From assembly GCA_023630585.1 (NCBI GenBank), contig CM042546.1, positions 16,776,810 through 16,840,809 on the forward strand: a DNA stretch of 64,000 nt. Direction: 5' to 3'. Every line of letters begins with the position of its first letter. The stretch's first letter is position 1. Below the pieces are notes generated by a model. It was not told the origin of the DNA, searched no databases, and saw only the letters and a list, made by a program, of their open reading frames with translations. The translations under genes were made by a program, and so were the position numbers. This stretch comes from Cranoglanis bouderius (Eukaryota; Chordata; Actinopteri; Siluriformes; Cranoglanididae). Below, in pieces: positions 22,733-31,990 of the stretch.

Positions 22733-24644
22733 TATTATGGTGGAGATTGTGCGGGCACGTTTTAAAAACCTTGGTTCATGAGTGAATGCGCTTCGAATCC
22801 GGCGCGACTTTGTTCGTCCCATTCTTAAATCCGTATTGCGCGCGCTCAGCGAGTGAGCGTCCCGAGCTCGCTCCGCTGATAACTGAAAGGCTCTAAGCTG
22901 ATTTTCAGTTCAGCACGTTAACAGCGCTATATATTTGTCTGACAAATTTAGCCGCGGTTAAGTGCTTAAAGTTAAAACTGCAGTTCATAACATTAAACTT
23001 GTGTCTGAAGACGATGAAATCGCAACACAGCACATTTTTAATTGCGTAATCGCCTGGTAAGAACGAAGAAACCTTCTTCCAGCGCAGTAAAGATTGATTT
23101 GAGCGATGTTCCTCTTATCTTTCTAGAAGGCCTTATTATATTGCTAGACTCGATGCATTGCTTTGAACCAATGTTAATTCGACAGGCAATAAGTCTCTTC
23201 TGGCAGAGCTAAACCGGCGTAGCTAACCGTAAGACGCACTGCATGTAGAAATCAGCCTCAAACGGTGATTGATATATAAATGAAGAGCCCGACACTCTGA
23301 TCAAGTGTAAATTCAAACAACGGCGAAGAAACCCCGTTGTGATTTTATGTGCATGGCAGCGAAGAAATCCTGCCCACATTTCTTGTGCGTGAACAGCACA
23401 AAGGATCCCTGAGATCTCAAAATTTCTCTATTCTCGTGATAACACATGAAATCGCCATTAAAGCCGTCCCCTAGGAAACGCGCGCTGATTTCATTTCACG
23501 TCTGAGTTAGGGTAGGTTGCAGTACCTCTGACTGAACACCAGAGGGCCGCCAGCTTGAGGGCTAACCGCGGTAAAACCAACACCCCCTTTTTACTCACTA
23601 TTGGGTGGCTCACTGCCGCCACCTTGTGGACCTTCTCTGTTAGGTCTATGCTATTCTCATTTCTGCATTCACTGTTCCCTGTCTCAGCCTCTCGGTCCTT
23701 TCTAGCTATCCTACTCTAACAGGATTAGTGTTCTCAATTTTTTTTTTTCTTTTCTCTTTCTTTTCGGCTTGTTTGTTTTATTACTCTTTTGTTTTATGGG
23801 CTGGTTTACAATTTATTTCTCTCACCACTTTATTTTTCTTTATTGGCGCGATTAGTTTCATTTTAATTACTATTATTAATTTTTTTTCTTTCTTCTTTCT
23901 TTTTTTTTCCCTTCTTTTTCGCATTATTATTTTTAATTTTTGTTTATTGTTTATTTTTATTCACTCATTTTTCAATTTTTTTTATTTTTTTATTTTTTTT
24001 TCGCTTCTCCCCTCTCTTCTTTCACTTTGTCATTTTACTTATATTTTGACTCCCTTTCTCGTCTCTCCCAATTGATAACACTCTTCCACTTAAAGAATTC
24101 CTTACTGTGCATGCTCCCTTAGTGTGAACTAAAACCAAGCCAAAGTAAGATTTGAATTCTAACTGTTGTGGTAGCCATTGGCATCTGCCTATTCATAGGA
24201 CTTCCACAGATAGAGAAGGCTTTCTCCTTACCCCCTTCTCTTTGTTTTCATTAATTAGTTCAATTTTATTTGTTCTACTTAGCTGTTGTTTGGTTATGAC
24301 TTGTCTCTTCAAGCTCACCTAAAGGCATAAGCCTACGGGAACCAGCAAGGAAAAGCTAAAACCCTAGATTGTATGACCCAGGCAGCCAGTGTCATTAGAT
24401 GACCCACTAGGCTACCGCCTGTCCAAATCTTCTAATTCAGATCTGGCGCATACCCAGACCATTTGGCCCTTCCTGGCCACCTACGGCCAAAGACAATAAG
24501 TGTCCGGCCTACATACCACTAACTGGCTGTACCAGTTAGCCAAATTGAGACTCACCGCGTACCTAATTAAGTACGATTGCGACTAGCTAATTTGCGTAGA
24601 CTTGCATTGGCGTCTGTGTTGTTCTTCTCTCGTCAACAGTTGCC
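22733..24644 (+). other. Long proviral leader (1.9 kb)
   Basis: The stretch between the 5' LTR and gag has no long ATG-started frame. It holds a splice donor candidate (CCTG|GTAAGA at 23057) and an almost pure pyrimidine, T-dominated tract at about 23730-24066. It should contain the packaging signal, which is not recognisable. The length is large for a retroviral leader. Confidence 0.7.
22738..22755 (+). promoter_or_regulatory. Probable primer binding site
   Basis: TGGTGGAGATTGTGCGGG starts five bases after the LTR. A site complementary to a tRNA 3' CCA end must begin TGG, as this does. I could not match the remainder to a particular tRNA. Confidence 0.5.
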
Positions 24645-26477
24645 ATGTCCCGAGCAAGCAGCCCCACTGCCCATTGGTACAACCTTGAGACCTGGCTGAC
24701 TACCATGACGACTACGTTCCTGCCCGGAGCAGCTACCGACCGGCAGCGCTTAAGCAAAGAGCAGCTGGACGAGGAAGTAGACAGGCTGATGGCGCATGAT
24801 CCCACCCAGAACTACAGCTACAAGGACTGGGCCAAGATCGTCGGAAGCCTCGCTCACAACCTCCTCATCCAGGCATGGCGCAGCGAAAAGAGCAACAGTG
24901 ACCTGGAGCAAACTGTAACGACGCTCCAGTTTCAAGTCGAAGAGGCCCGGGCCAGCCAGGCCCTCGTTCAAACCAGCCTGGCTCAGTCATCACCCGAGAC
25001 CACGGACCAGCACAGCACGGATTCCGAGCTACAAGAGGAAGTGGAGAAACTCCAAAAAGCCCTGCAAGACCTTCAAGCAGAAACAGAGCGAAAGGAGAAG
25101 CTGGAGAAAAAAAACAGGGATGAACTGAAAAACAAAATCGAACAAGGTGACACTCTCCTGACCAAAGCAGGGAGAGAACTGGAAGAAAGGAACGCTAAGC
25201 TCAAGGCATGCGAGAACCACCTGCTGAGGGCCCGAACTGAAATCGAGACCTTAGTACACGAAAAAGACTCTCTCAAAGATGAACTTGACACTGTTCGCCG
25301 AGAATTGAAATATTCCTACTCGTTCCAGGATGACCAGATAAGGGAAACACTCACCACAGAGTTTCCCACGACCAGTGAGCCGAGGCCTCCCGGCCACGAG
25401 CTCCTAGCTCGAAAGGGGAGTGAAAGCCCACTGCTCAAGAAGTCACCAAGCGACCATCAAGAACCCCCGTCAGCCACAAGGGGGTGGAAGCCTTTCCAGA
25501 GCATTCTTGCCCCCAGTCAAGGCATAGCTCACAAAGAACTGGACAAGCTGGCCAGGAACGTTCCTACGTTCACTCCAAACCTGGCGGGAGACCATGACAT
25601 TCATGCCTATCTACAAGACATAGACTTTCTTTTACAGACTTTAAACAATGTGACCATGTGGGACAGATTATATTTGATCAGGATTACGTCCAGTCGCGAT
25701 GTGCGGAGCTTCTTAGATCGACAACCAGAGACTGTCAGATCGGATTACCAAGAACTACGACGGGCGCTGATTAAGGAGTACTCTGACCCTGAATCAGATC
25801 AAGGGATTATTGCAGCTATGGACTTAAAACAGAGCCGGCTCGAAACCCCACAGGCCTATTACCACAGACTCCGACGGGCCTACTTCGGGGCACGGAACGA
25901 GCCAGGAATGGAGGAAGATGTCAACTTCAGGACTCTGTTCCTCCGAAATCTGCATCCTACAGTGAACCATCACCTAGGAGTCCTAGTCTGCCCGCGCAGC
26001 ATGTCCACTCAACAGCTGCGGGACCTGGCCCACAAGGCCTACACTAAGCAGAAGGCCGCCTCCGAAAAACCTGTGAAAAACCCAACTATTTACCCTGTCT
26101 CCGATCACTGCTCAGAACTGGCCCTAGAGGGTGCACAAACACACTACAGTAACCGACCCTTTTCCAGCAGAGAGCACTACAACCGAGGTGGTGCGCGTCC
26201 CAAACTCCAGACTGGGCGCCCTGAAAAATTCCGGGACCAGCCACGTCCAGCTAACCACCCAAAGGGCGGAGTCACATGGGAACCCCGCCGATGGCTTAGA
26301 AACAGCCGACCCTCATCGGCCCGGGAACCTAACCCAGACAAGCCTAAGTCCGAACCTTCACTAAAACAGGACGACACGGCTACGTCTGAGTCTGCAGAGA
26401 TCCTGAGAATGCTGAAGGAGATCATCCGGAATAAAGCTCGCAAATATAATGACAGAGACAAGCCAGAACCCTTATGA
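24645..26477 (+). CDS. gag: Gag polyprotein of the endogenous retrovirus
   Basis: The 610-residue structural polyprotein starts at ATG 24645. It has no Gly2, so no myristoylation is expected. Residues ~1-85 form a matrix-like region (WYNLETWLTTM, YKDWAKIVGSL). Residues ~85-225 are Lys/Glu-rich heptads predicted to form a long coiled coil. Residues ~300-470 look like a capsid domain, with DIHAYLQDIDFLLQTL and a QSRLETPQAYYHRLRRAYFG segment in the place of the major homology region. The C-terminus is basic and Arg/Pro-rich. There is no CCHC zinc knuckle: only three isolated Cys residues were found, so RNA binding probably relies on basic residues. It ends TGA CTA and shares its frame with pol. 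Confidence 0.92.
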   Translation: MSRASSPTAHWYNLETWLTTMTTTFLPGAATDRQRLSKEQLDEEVDRLMAHDPTQNYSYKDWAKIVGSLAHNLLIQAWRSEKSNSDLEQTVTTLQFQVEEARASQALVQTSLAQSSPETTDQHSTDSELQEEVEKLQKALQDLQAETERKEKLEKKNRDELKNKIEQGDTLLTKAGRELEERNAKLKACENHLLRARTEIETLVHEKDSLKDELDTVRRELKYSYSFQDDQIRETLTTEFPTTSEPRPPGHELLARKGSESPLLKKSPSDHQEPPSATRGWKPFQSILAPSQGIAHKELDKLARNVPTFTPNLAGDHDIHAYLQDIDFLLQTLNNVTMWDRLYLIRITSSRDVRSFLDRQPETVRSDYQELRRALIKEYSDPESDQGIIAAMDLKQSRLETPQAYYHRLRRAYFGARNEPGMEEDVNFRTLFLRNLHPTVNHHLGVLVCPRSMSTQQLRDLAHKAYTKQKAASEKPVKNPTIYPVSDHCSELALEGAQTHYSNRPFSSREHYNRGGARPKLQTGRPEKFRDQPRPANHPKGGVTWEPRRWLRNSRPSSAREPNPDKPKSEPSLKQDDTATSESAEILRMLKEIIRNKARKYNDRDKPEPL

Positions 26478-26480
26478 CTA
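26475..26480 (+). promoter_or_regulatory. Readthrough-type stop codon between gag and pol (UGA CUA)
   Basis: The gag terminator TGA is followed by CTA, the context known to favour readthrough in alphaviruses and several mammalian genes. The frame stays open from 26478 into protease. Nine nucleotides downstream, AGGCC (26487-26491) can pair with GGCCT (26512-26516), and CCTC (26501-26504) with GAGG (26509-26512), so a stem-loop is possible. Gammaretroviruses also make Gag-Pol by readthrough, although at UAG. Confidence 0.75.
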
Positions 26481-29400
26481 AGAGCCAGGCCTGAAACCAA
26501 CCTCTCTAGAGGGCCTCCGACTGAGCCAACAACACAGACTCCTGCTGATCAGCCACGAGAAACAGAAGAAACTGAGACATCACCAAGTGACAACGTAATC
26601 CACTCACCCCCGCTGACAGCTGCGCACCCAGAGCAAACTGACCCACTGCGGCACACTGCCGAAAAAGACTCCAAGGTACCAGAAAGTGCTGTTTTAGTTG
26701 TCTGCCTCTCCAACGCATCACCTGTCACCAGCCCCAACTGCCTATCAGTCACTACACAAGCCCCAGTGCCAAAGCTCCTGGGAAATCTGATTGAAAAGGG
26801 AGTGGCCCGGAAACTCTACCTAGCTATTACGCTGGAACATGCAGTTGAACTGGAAGCCCTGGTGGATACGGGAGCAGACCTCACTCTGATGTCATCTAAA
26901 CTCTTTGACAGACTCAGAGTTGAAACTAAAAGACAAAATCGGACTGTAACATCACAAAGGTGCGAGCTGCATGTACAATCATACAGCCAAAATGAGGTAC
27001 AGCTTGAGCAGATAGCACCTATTCACCTAACCATCGGTCCTATGAGCCTGGTGCACCCCGTGTACATCTCACCAATGGACACTTATCCCCTTCTCGTGGG
27101 AAAAGATCTCCTAGACCGCTTTGAGCCCTTATTGGACTTCAGGGAGTCAAAAATCTGGGCTCAAGTTCGAGAACCTCTGCCTCTCCAGTCACACAGGTCA
27201 CATGAGCCAGACTGCCATGCCACAGAGACCACGGGAAATCCTCAGGTAACAGAGGTCACGGGAAATCCTCAGGTAACAGAGGTCACGGGAAATCCCACGG
27301 TCACAGAGGTCACGGAGGTCACGGGAAATCCCACGGGCAACCGCGGGAACACGAGGCTAGCACCAGAACAAAGTTCAAGTCCACTACTCTGCACTCTTGG
27401 ACTCAACAAAGACTCCGAGCCCTTTTGCCCCAAGGTCATGACCGACCTGCAACTAAATGATGTGAAAACCACAGACATTGTATTGGCATTATGGGCAGAC
27501 AACTCAGCCATCAGCCTCACGCTGTTTAACACCCTCCTTAAAGGCATACCCGACCTTCCATTTGTCAACAAACGCACCCGTTTTCCCTGGAACCCCTGTC
27601 TGTCAACAATGACAACTGCAAAGGAGATCTGTGCATTGAACGTGAAATGGAATAATCGGCGCATCACCCATTACTTTCTGGTCTTACCAGACCCACCACA
27701 TGATGTTTACCTCGGAGCAGACATCCTGATTCGTCTTAGGGCTCATGTGGACTTTATAAATGAGGTGGTGTGGGCACCAATGTTCTCACAGCCCCCTGTT
27801 GTTCCTGTCAACCACGAGAACCTCATGTCAGGGCAGACCATCCCAGAAGTCTGCACCCTGATCAGTGAACAGGATACCGTAGTCCCAGCTTACACCAAAG
27901 GGGTCACTGTTCGGCTCAACCTACGATGGGGTCAAACACTAAATCACACGCTGGGCTTCTTCCAGCCTTCACCTGAATGCTTGGAACTGGGACTTACTTT
28001 GGAAGCCACACCCCTCACTGAAGTGTCATCCCGTGCAGTTTACATCCTGTTCAACAACTGCACAGCAATGGACATTACAATTCCCAAGGCCTACCGCCTG
28101 GGGTGGCTAGTGAGCACAGACTTTCATGACTTTGAACTGAGTTTACCAATCATTGGACCAATTCCAGCTCCTATGGTCCCAGAAGGGGGCTCGGATGACA
28201 CAGTATTGACAGCCCCCTTTAAGCTTGTCTCCATTACTTCAGTCATGCCAATAACCACAGGAGTAGCATGCAGAACGGAGCTAACAAAGGACCAATACCT
28301 TGCAGTCTACACAGTCTCCAACCAGCCGACCTATGAGACTGATGAGAATACTGCCCCTCTGGCTGCTCACAAGACAAGAGACACTAGCACAGAGGAGCCC
28401 TATCCTGAATTCGAGACACAAGTCCAGCAAATCCTGAGGGATGCAGACGCCATACAAAACGATACAGACCGTCAAAAACTCAGACAGGTCTTGTACAAGT
28501 TTAAAGCGTCATTCGCAAAAGACTCTCTGGACTGTGGCCTCACGGGCCTCCACACGGTGCGCATCCCGACGCACCCAAATGCTCCTCCCACTTTCGTCAA
28601 GCAGTACAAGATTCCGATCGCCTCACACGAACCCGTGCAGGAGATTATCGACTCCATGCTTGAGAAAGGTGTCATCCGCCCATGCAACAGCACCTATTCT
28701 GCTCCCATCTGGCCCGTCCTTAAGCCAAACGGGAAGTGGCGACCCACCATTGACTACAGGAAGCTGAACCAGCAGGTGCCACTGTCACGATGGCCCATGA
28801 CCCAGCTGGAGCAGGAAATACCTAGAATACAGGGAGCCACCATTTTCTCTACGCTTGACGTGGCCTCAGGATTCTGGACTATACCTGTACATCCAGACGA
28901 CCAACACAAGCTGGCCTTTACCTTCGGCAACCGACAGTACACGTTCACAAGGTGCCCATTCGGCTACGCCAACTCACCAGCGGAGTTCAACATCTTCTTG
29001 AACAAAGCATGCCCGGACGCCAGAATGAGAGGCAACCTCATCTACGTAGACGATGTTCTCATGAAAAGCACAACGGTAACTGATCACCTGAGAGAAATAG
29101 ACTATGTACTGGACCAACTAACTACTGCCGGTGCCAAGATCGCCCTCCACAAAGGACAGTGGTGCCGAACCAAAGTCAACTATGTGGGCCTACTCATCGG
29201 ATCACGGGGCATTGAACCTCAGACCAGCTGCATCCAGGCCATCCAGAACATCAAGCCTCCCACTAATGTCACAGAGCTGCGGAGTTTTCTGGGCGTGTGC
29301 AACTACTCACGACAGTTCATCGAGAACTACGCAGACATTGCACGACCATTAACTACGCTTCTCAAAAAGGCCTGCCCATTCGCCTGGACAGAGGCTCAAG

Positions 29401-31883
29401 CGAACGCTATGAAAGAACTTAAAGGTCATTTGTGCACAGCTCCATGCCTGGCTTACCCTGATCCACAAAAAGAGTTCTATTTGGAAGCTGGATTCTCCAA
29501 CCACTGTCTCAGTGCGGGTCTTTACCAAAAGCACGACCAGGACAAAAGAGTGGTTGCATATGCCAGCAAGACTCTCCTTCCACCGGAAACTAAATACTCG
29601 GACTGTGAAAAGGCGCTGCTTTGCACTGTATGGGCCATACAACGCTTCTCCAACTACATCGGAGCACAAAAGGTCATCATAGAAACTTGCCACCAGCCTG
29701 TAATGTTTCTCAACAGCCAACGCATCCGAGATGGCGTGGTCACCAATTCACGCATAGCCATGTGGTTGATGGCCCTCCAAGGGCGCAACGTTGAGGCACG
29801 ATACGCCCAGAATCACAAGTCTGCGCTGGGCAACGGCTTGGCTGCATGTCAAAACTGCTCTGATGACACACCTGCTGCAACACTGGACGCAGAGGGACCC
29901 CAGCAACAACAACCGACCTGTCACAGATACTTTGAGGAGAAGGTGTGCCAAGGGATGCCTACTGCCTACGTCGACGGGTGCTCCTACAACCACGAAGGCA
30001 CCTTAAAAGCCGGCGCAGGCGTGCTATGGCTAAACAACCACCCCTGCCCACCGCAACATTTCCAGCTGGGCCCTCAGTCATCACAACATGCTGAGGTAGC
30101 AGCCATCCTGATAACCCTCCAGATCGCTGCAGCCCATAACATCAGAGAACTCCTCATCTGCACAGACTCTAACTACGCAAGACTCAGTTTCACATGCCAT
30201 CTTTCGGGCTGGAAACAAAACGGGTTCAAGACGGCAAACAACAAGCCGGTCAAACACCAACACCTGTTCCAAGCATGTGAGGACATCACGAAAACACATG
30301 ACATGATCATCTATTGGAAAAAGGTGAAAGGACACTCAAAACAGCCAGGCCTGGATAAAGACCTGAATGACCAAACTGATGCCCTTGCCAAAATGGGCGC
30401 ACTACATGGAGACCTATGGTCACCTCCAGCTCAGCCACCCATCTTGAATGTGGCAGCAATAACCCGCAGCAAGCGAACCCTTCCTGCAACACCACAAGCC
30501 TCGCAGCCACTTTCGCTGGCACCACAAATCTCTAACAATGACATAGCTGATCTTCAAGCCTCAGACACCTCCATCCAAGCTATGCTACACCACCTCTCTG
30601 ACCCCTCCAACCACCCGATCACACCGTCTGACCTCACGGCTGCCCCCTCCCTCAGACGGCTGCATGAGATCAAAGACATGCTGCGCGTGACGGACAACAT
30701 TCTGTGGTATGTCCCTGATGACCTCACAGCGCCAAGGCTCGTGGTGCCACAGGGCCAAAGGGGGGTCATGTTAATGTATGCCCACGACGCACCATGTGCT
30801 GGACATCACGGCACCAGAGCCACTTACGACACACTGAAGCAAGTGGCATACTGGCCCGGTATGCAGCAAGACGTGGCAGAGTACGTCAGAGGGTGCCTGG
30901 TTTGCTGCCAATTCGAACCAGCAAACCCAAACCACAGAGCCCCACTGCAACGCAGAGGAGTCACGTTCCCATGGTCAGACCTCCAAATAGACTGGGTGGG
31001 ACCTCTGCCCAGGTCAACAAGGGGCAACAAGTACTTCCTCACAGTAGTATGCCAATTCACCAAGTGGGTAGAGTGTCTTCCAGCACCCAATGACACTGCC
31101 CAGACCACGGCATTCCTACTGATGAACCATATCTTCTCCAGATTCGGACTGCCACTAAGGGTCAACTCCGACAGGGGCACGCACTTTACAGCTGAGATCA
31201 TGCAGCAGACTTGGAAGCTCTTGGGTGTACAGGCTCAACTACACATCAGCCACCACCCCAGATCCTCAGGCCAAGTGGAGCGAACCAATCGGACTGTGGT
31301 CAGCATGCTGAGGAAATACGTGTCTGCCAACCAAAAGGACTGGGATGCAAAACTTCCCCTGGTACTCATGGCCATCAGAGCCACCCCGCAGGAATCAACT
31401 TGCGTGTCTCCCTTTGAATTGATGACTGGGAGGCAAATGACCCTACCGCTGCACCTGCTGTACCAACCGGGAGACTCCAACCTCGTCACAGCCTACACCA
31501 CACACCAATACCTGGATGAGCTACACCGGCACCTAAGGACGACATTTGCTTTCGCCCAACAACAGCTGCAAAGGAGCGCTGAAGGCCAGAAAGCATATTA
31601 CGACCGGAAAGCATCACACCAGGAACTGAATGTGGGTGATAAGGTCTGGTACTACAACTTCACACAGCCACTCCAGACAGCCTCCAAACGACTGTCGAAG
31701 AAGCTGCTCCCCCACTGGACAGGACCGCACGAGATCGTGGACAAACTCTCCGCAGTCGCGTACAGAATCCAACTAAAGCAGGGACAGAAAGACCCGATTT
31801 TCAAATGGGTCCATCGAAACCAAATAAAGAGACACGTGGCTGCTGGCAGGGAAAAGAAAGGGGGGGGGACTAATATAAACTAA
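26478..31883 (+). CDS. pol: Pol region (protease, reverse transcriptase, RNase H, integrase) of the endogenous retrovirus
   Basis: It is translated only as a Gag-Pol extension if UGA is read through; the first ~96 codons form a Pro/Thr/Glu-rich spacer. Numbering here starts from 26766. Protease: DTGA at 34-37. A repetitive linker at ~150-195 is followed by a second retropepsin-like segment (DNSA at 245, VYLGADIL at ~315). RT has YVDD at 760-763. A degenerate RNase H/tether (~860-1000) precedes a second RNase H with YVDG at ~1069, ICTDSN, and a Trp/Lys-rich basic loop. Integrase has the zinc-binding HDAPCAGHH...CLVCC segment from 1340, then D1409, D1469 and E1505 (35 residues between the last two) and a C-terminal WTGPHEIV GPY/F-type module. 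All catalytic motifs except those of the second protease-like part are intact. Confidence 0.93.
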   Translation, partial: LRARPETNLSRGPPTEPTTQTPADQPRETEETETSPSDNVIHSPPLTAAHPEQTDPLRHTAEKDSKVPESAVLVVCLSNASPVTSPNCLSVTTQAPVPKLLGNLIEKGVARKLYLAITLEHAVELEALVDTGADLTLMSSKLFDRLRVETKRQNRTVTSQRCELHVQSYSQNEVQLEQIAPIHLTIGPMSLVHPVYISPMDTYPLLVGKDLLDRFEPLLDFRESKIWAQVREPLPLQSHRSHEPDCHATETTGNPQVTEVTGNPQVTEVTGNPTVTEVTEVTGNPTGNRGNTRLAPEQSSSPLLCTLGLNKDSEPFCPKVMTDLQLNDVKTTDIVLALWADNSAISLTLFNTLLKGIPDLPFVNKRTRFPWNPCLSTMTTAKEICALNVKWNNRRITHYFLVLPDPPHDVYLGADILIRLRAHVDFINEVVWAPMFSQPPVVPVNHENLMSGQTIPEVCTLISEQDTVVPAYTKGVTVRLNLRWGQTLNHTLGFFQPSPECLELGLTLEATPLTEVSSRAVYILFNNCTAMDITIPKAYRLGWLVSTDFHDFELSLPIIGPIPAPMVPEGGSDDTVLTAPFKLVSITSVMPITTGVACRTELTKDQYLAVYTVSNQPTYETDENTAPLAAHKTRDTSTEEPYPEFETQVQQILRDADAIQNDTDRQKLRQVLYKFKASFAKDSLDCGLTGLHTVRIPTHPNAPPTFVKQYKIPIASHEPVQEIIDSMLEKGVIRPCNSTYSAPIWPVLKPNGKWRPTIDYRKLNQQVPLSRWPMTQLEQEIPRIQGATIFSTLDVASGFWTIPVHPDDQHKLAFTFGNRQYTFTRCPFGYANSPAEFNIFLNKACPDARMRGNLIYVDDVLMKSTTVTDHLREIDYVLDQLTTAGAKIALHKGQWCRTKVNYVGLLIGSRGIEPQTSCIQAIQNIKPPTNVTELRSFLGVCNYSRQFIENYADIARPLTTLLKKACPFAWTEAQANAMKELKGHLCTAPCLAYPDPQKEFYLEAGFSNHCLSAGLYQKHDQDKRVVAYASKTLLPPETKYSDCEKALLCTVWAIQRFSNYIGAQKVIIETCHQPVMFLNSQRIRDGVVTNSRIAMWLMALQGRNVEARYAQNHKSALGNGLAACQNCSDDTPAATLDAEGPQQQQPTCHRYFEEKVCQGMPTAYVDGCSYNHEGTLKAGAGVLWLNNHPCPPQHFQLGPQSSQHAEVAAILITLQIAAAHNIRELLICTDSNYARLSFTCHLSGWKQNGFKTANNKPVKHQHLFQACEDITKTHDMIIYWKKVKGHSKQPGLDKDLNDQTDALAKMGALHGDLWSPPAQPPILNVAAITRSKRTLPATPQASQPLSLAPQISNNDIADLQASDTSIQAMLHHLSDPSNHPITPSDLTAAPSLRRLHEIKDMLRVTDNILWYVPDDLTAPRLVVPQGQRGVMLMYAHDAPCAGHHGTRATYDTLKQVAYWPGMQQDVAEYVRGCLVCCQFEPANPNHRAPLQRRGVTFPWSDLQIDWVGPLPRSTRGNKYFLTVVCQFTKWVECLPAPNDTAQTTAFLLMNHIFSRFGLPLRVNSDRGTHFTAEIMQQTWKLLGVQAQLHISHHPRSSGQVERTNRTVVSMLRKYVSANQKDWDAKLPLVLMAIRATPQESTCVSPFELMTGRQMTLPLHLLYQPGDSNLVTAYTTHQYLDELHRHLRTTFAFAQQQLQRSAEGQKAYYDRKASHQELNVGDKVWYYNFTQPLQTASKRLSKKLLPHWTGPHEIVDKLSAVAYRIQLKQGQKDPIFKWVHRNQIKRHVAAGREKKGGGTNIN
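27225..27350 (+). repeat. In-frame 27-bp tandem repeat within pol
   Basis: Units of GAGGTCACGGGAAATCC plus ten bases repeat about four times, encoding copies of TEVTGNPQV. They link the two protease-like regions and keep the frame. The coding role is probably a flexible spacer. Confidence 0.85.
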
Positions 31884-31950
31884 CCCAGTCACAGTCTGCA
31901 GAGCAAGGAAAGCATCCTGACCAACCAGGGACATCAACCGCTTACCTACT

Positions 31951-31989
31951 GCCTCTCTCTTTCTCTCTCTCCCTCTTTTCCTACACTAG
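31951..31989 (+). promoter_or_regulatory. Strong splice acceptor for the env message
   Basis: About 30 almost pure pyrimidines (CTCTCTCTTTCTCTCTCTCC onwards) end in TACACTAG at 31989, one base before the env ATG. It implies a spliced subgenomic env RNA using a donor in the LTR or leader, such as 22562 or 23057. Confidence 0.8.
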
Positions 31990-31990
31990 G

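Noticed and set aside
23728..24075. A 115-residue Phe/Ile/Leu-rich membrane-like protein in the leader
   Set aside because: It starts at GTG with no in-frame ATG, and the hydrophobicity is what a T-rich tract gives in any frame.
26475..26477. The gag stop codon as a disabling nonsense mutation
   Set aside because: The frame stays open for 96 codons into protease, the CTA context is a known readthrough one, and the rest of the provirus is intact. Readthrough explains it better, though a mutation is not excluded.
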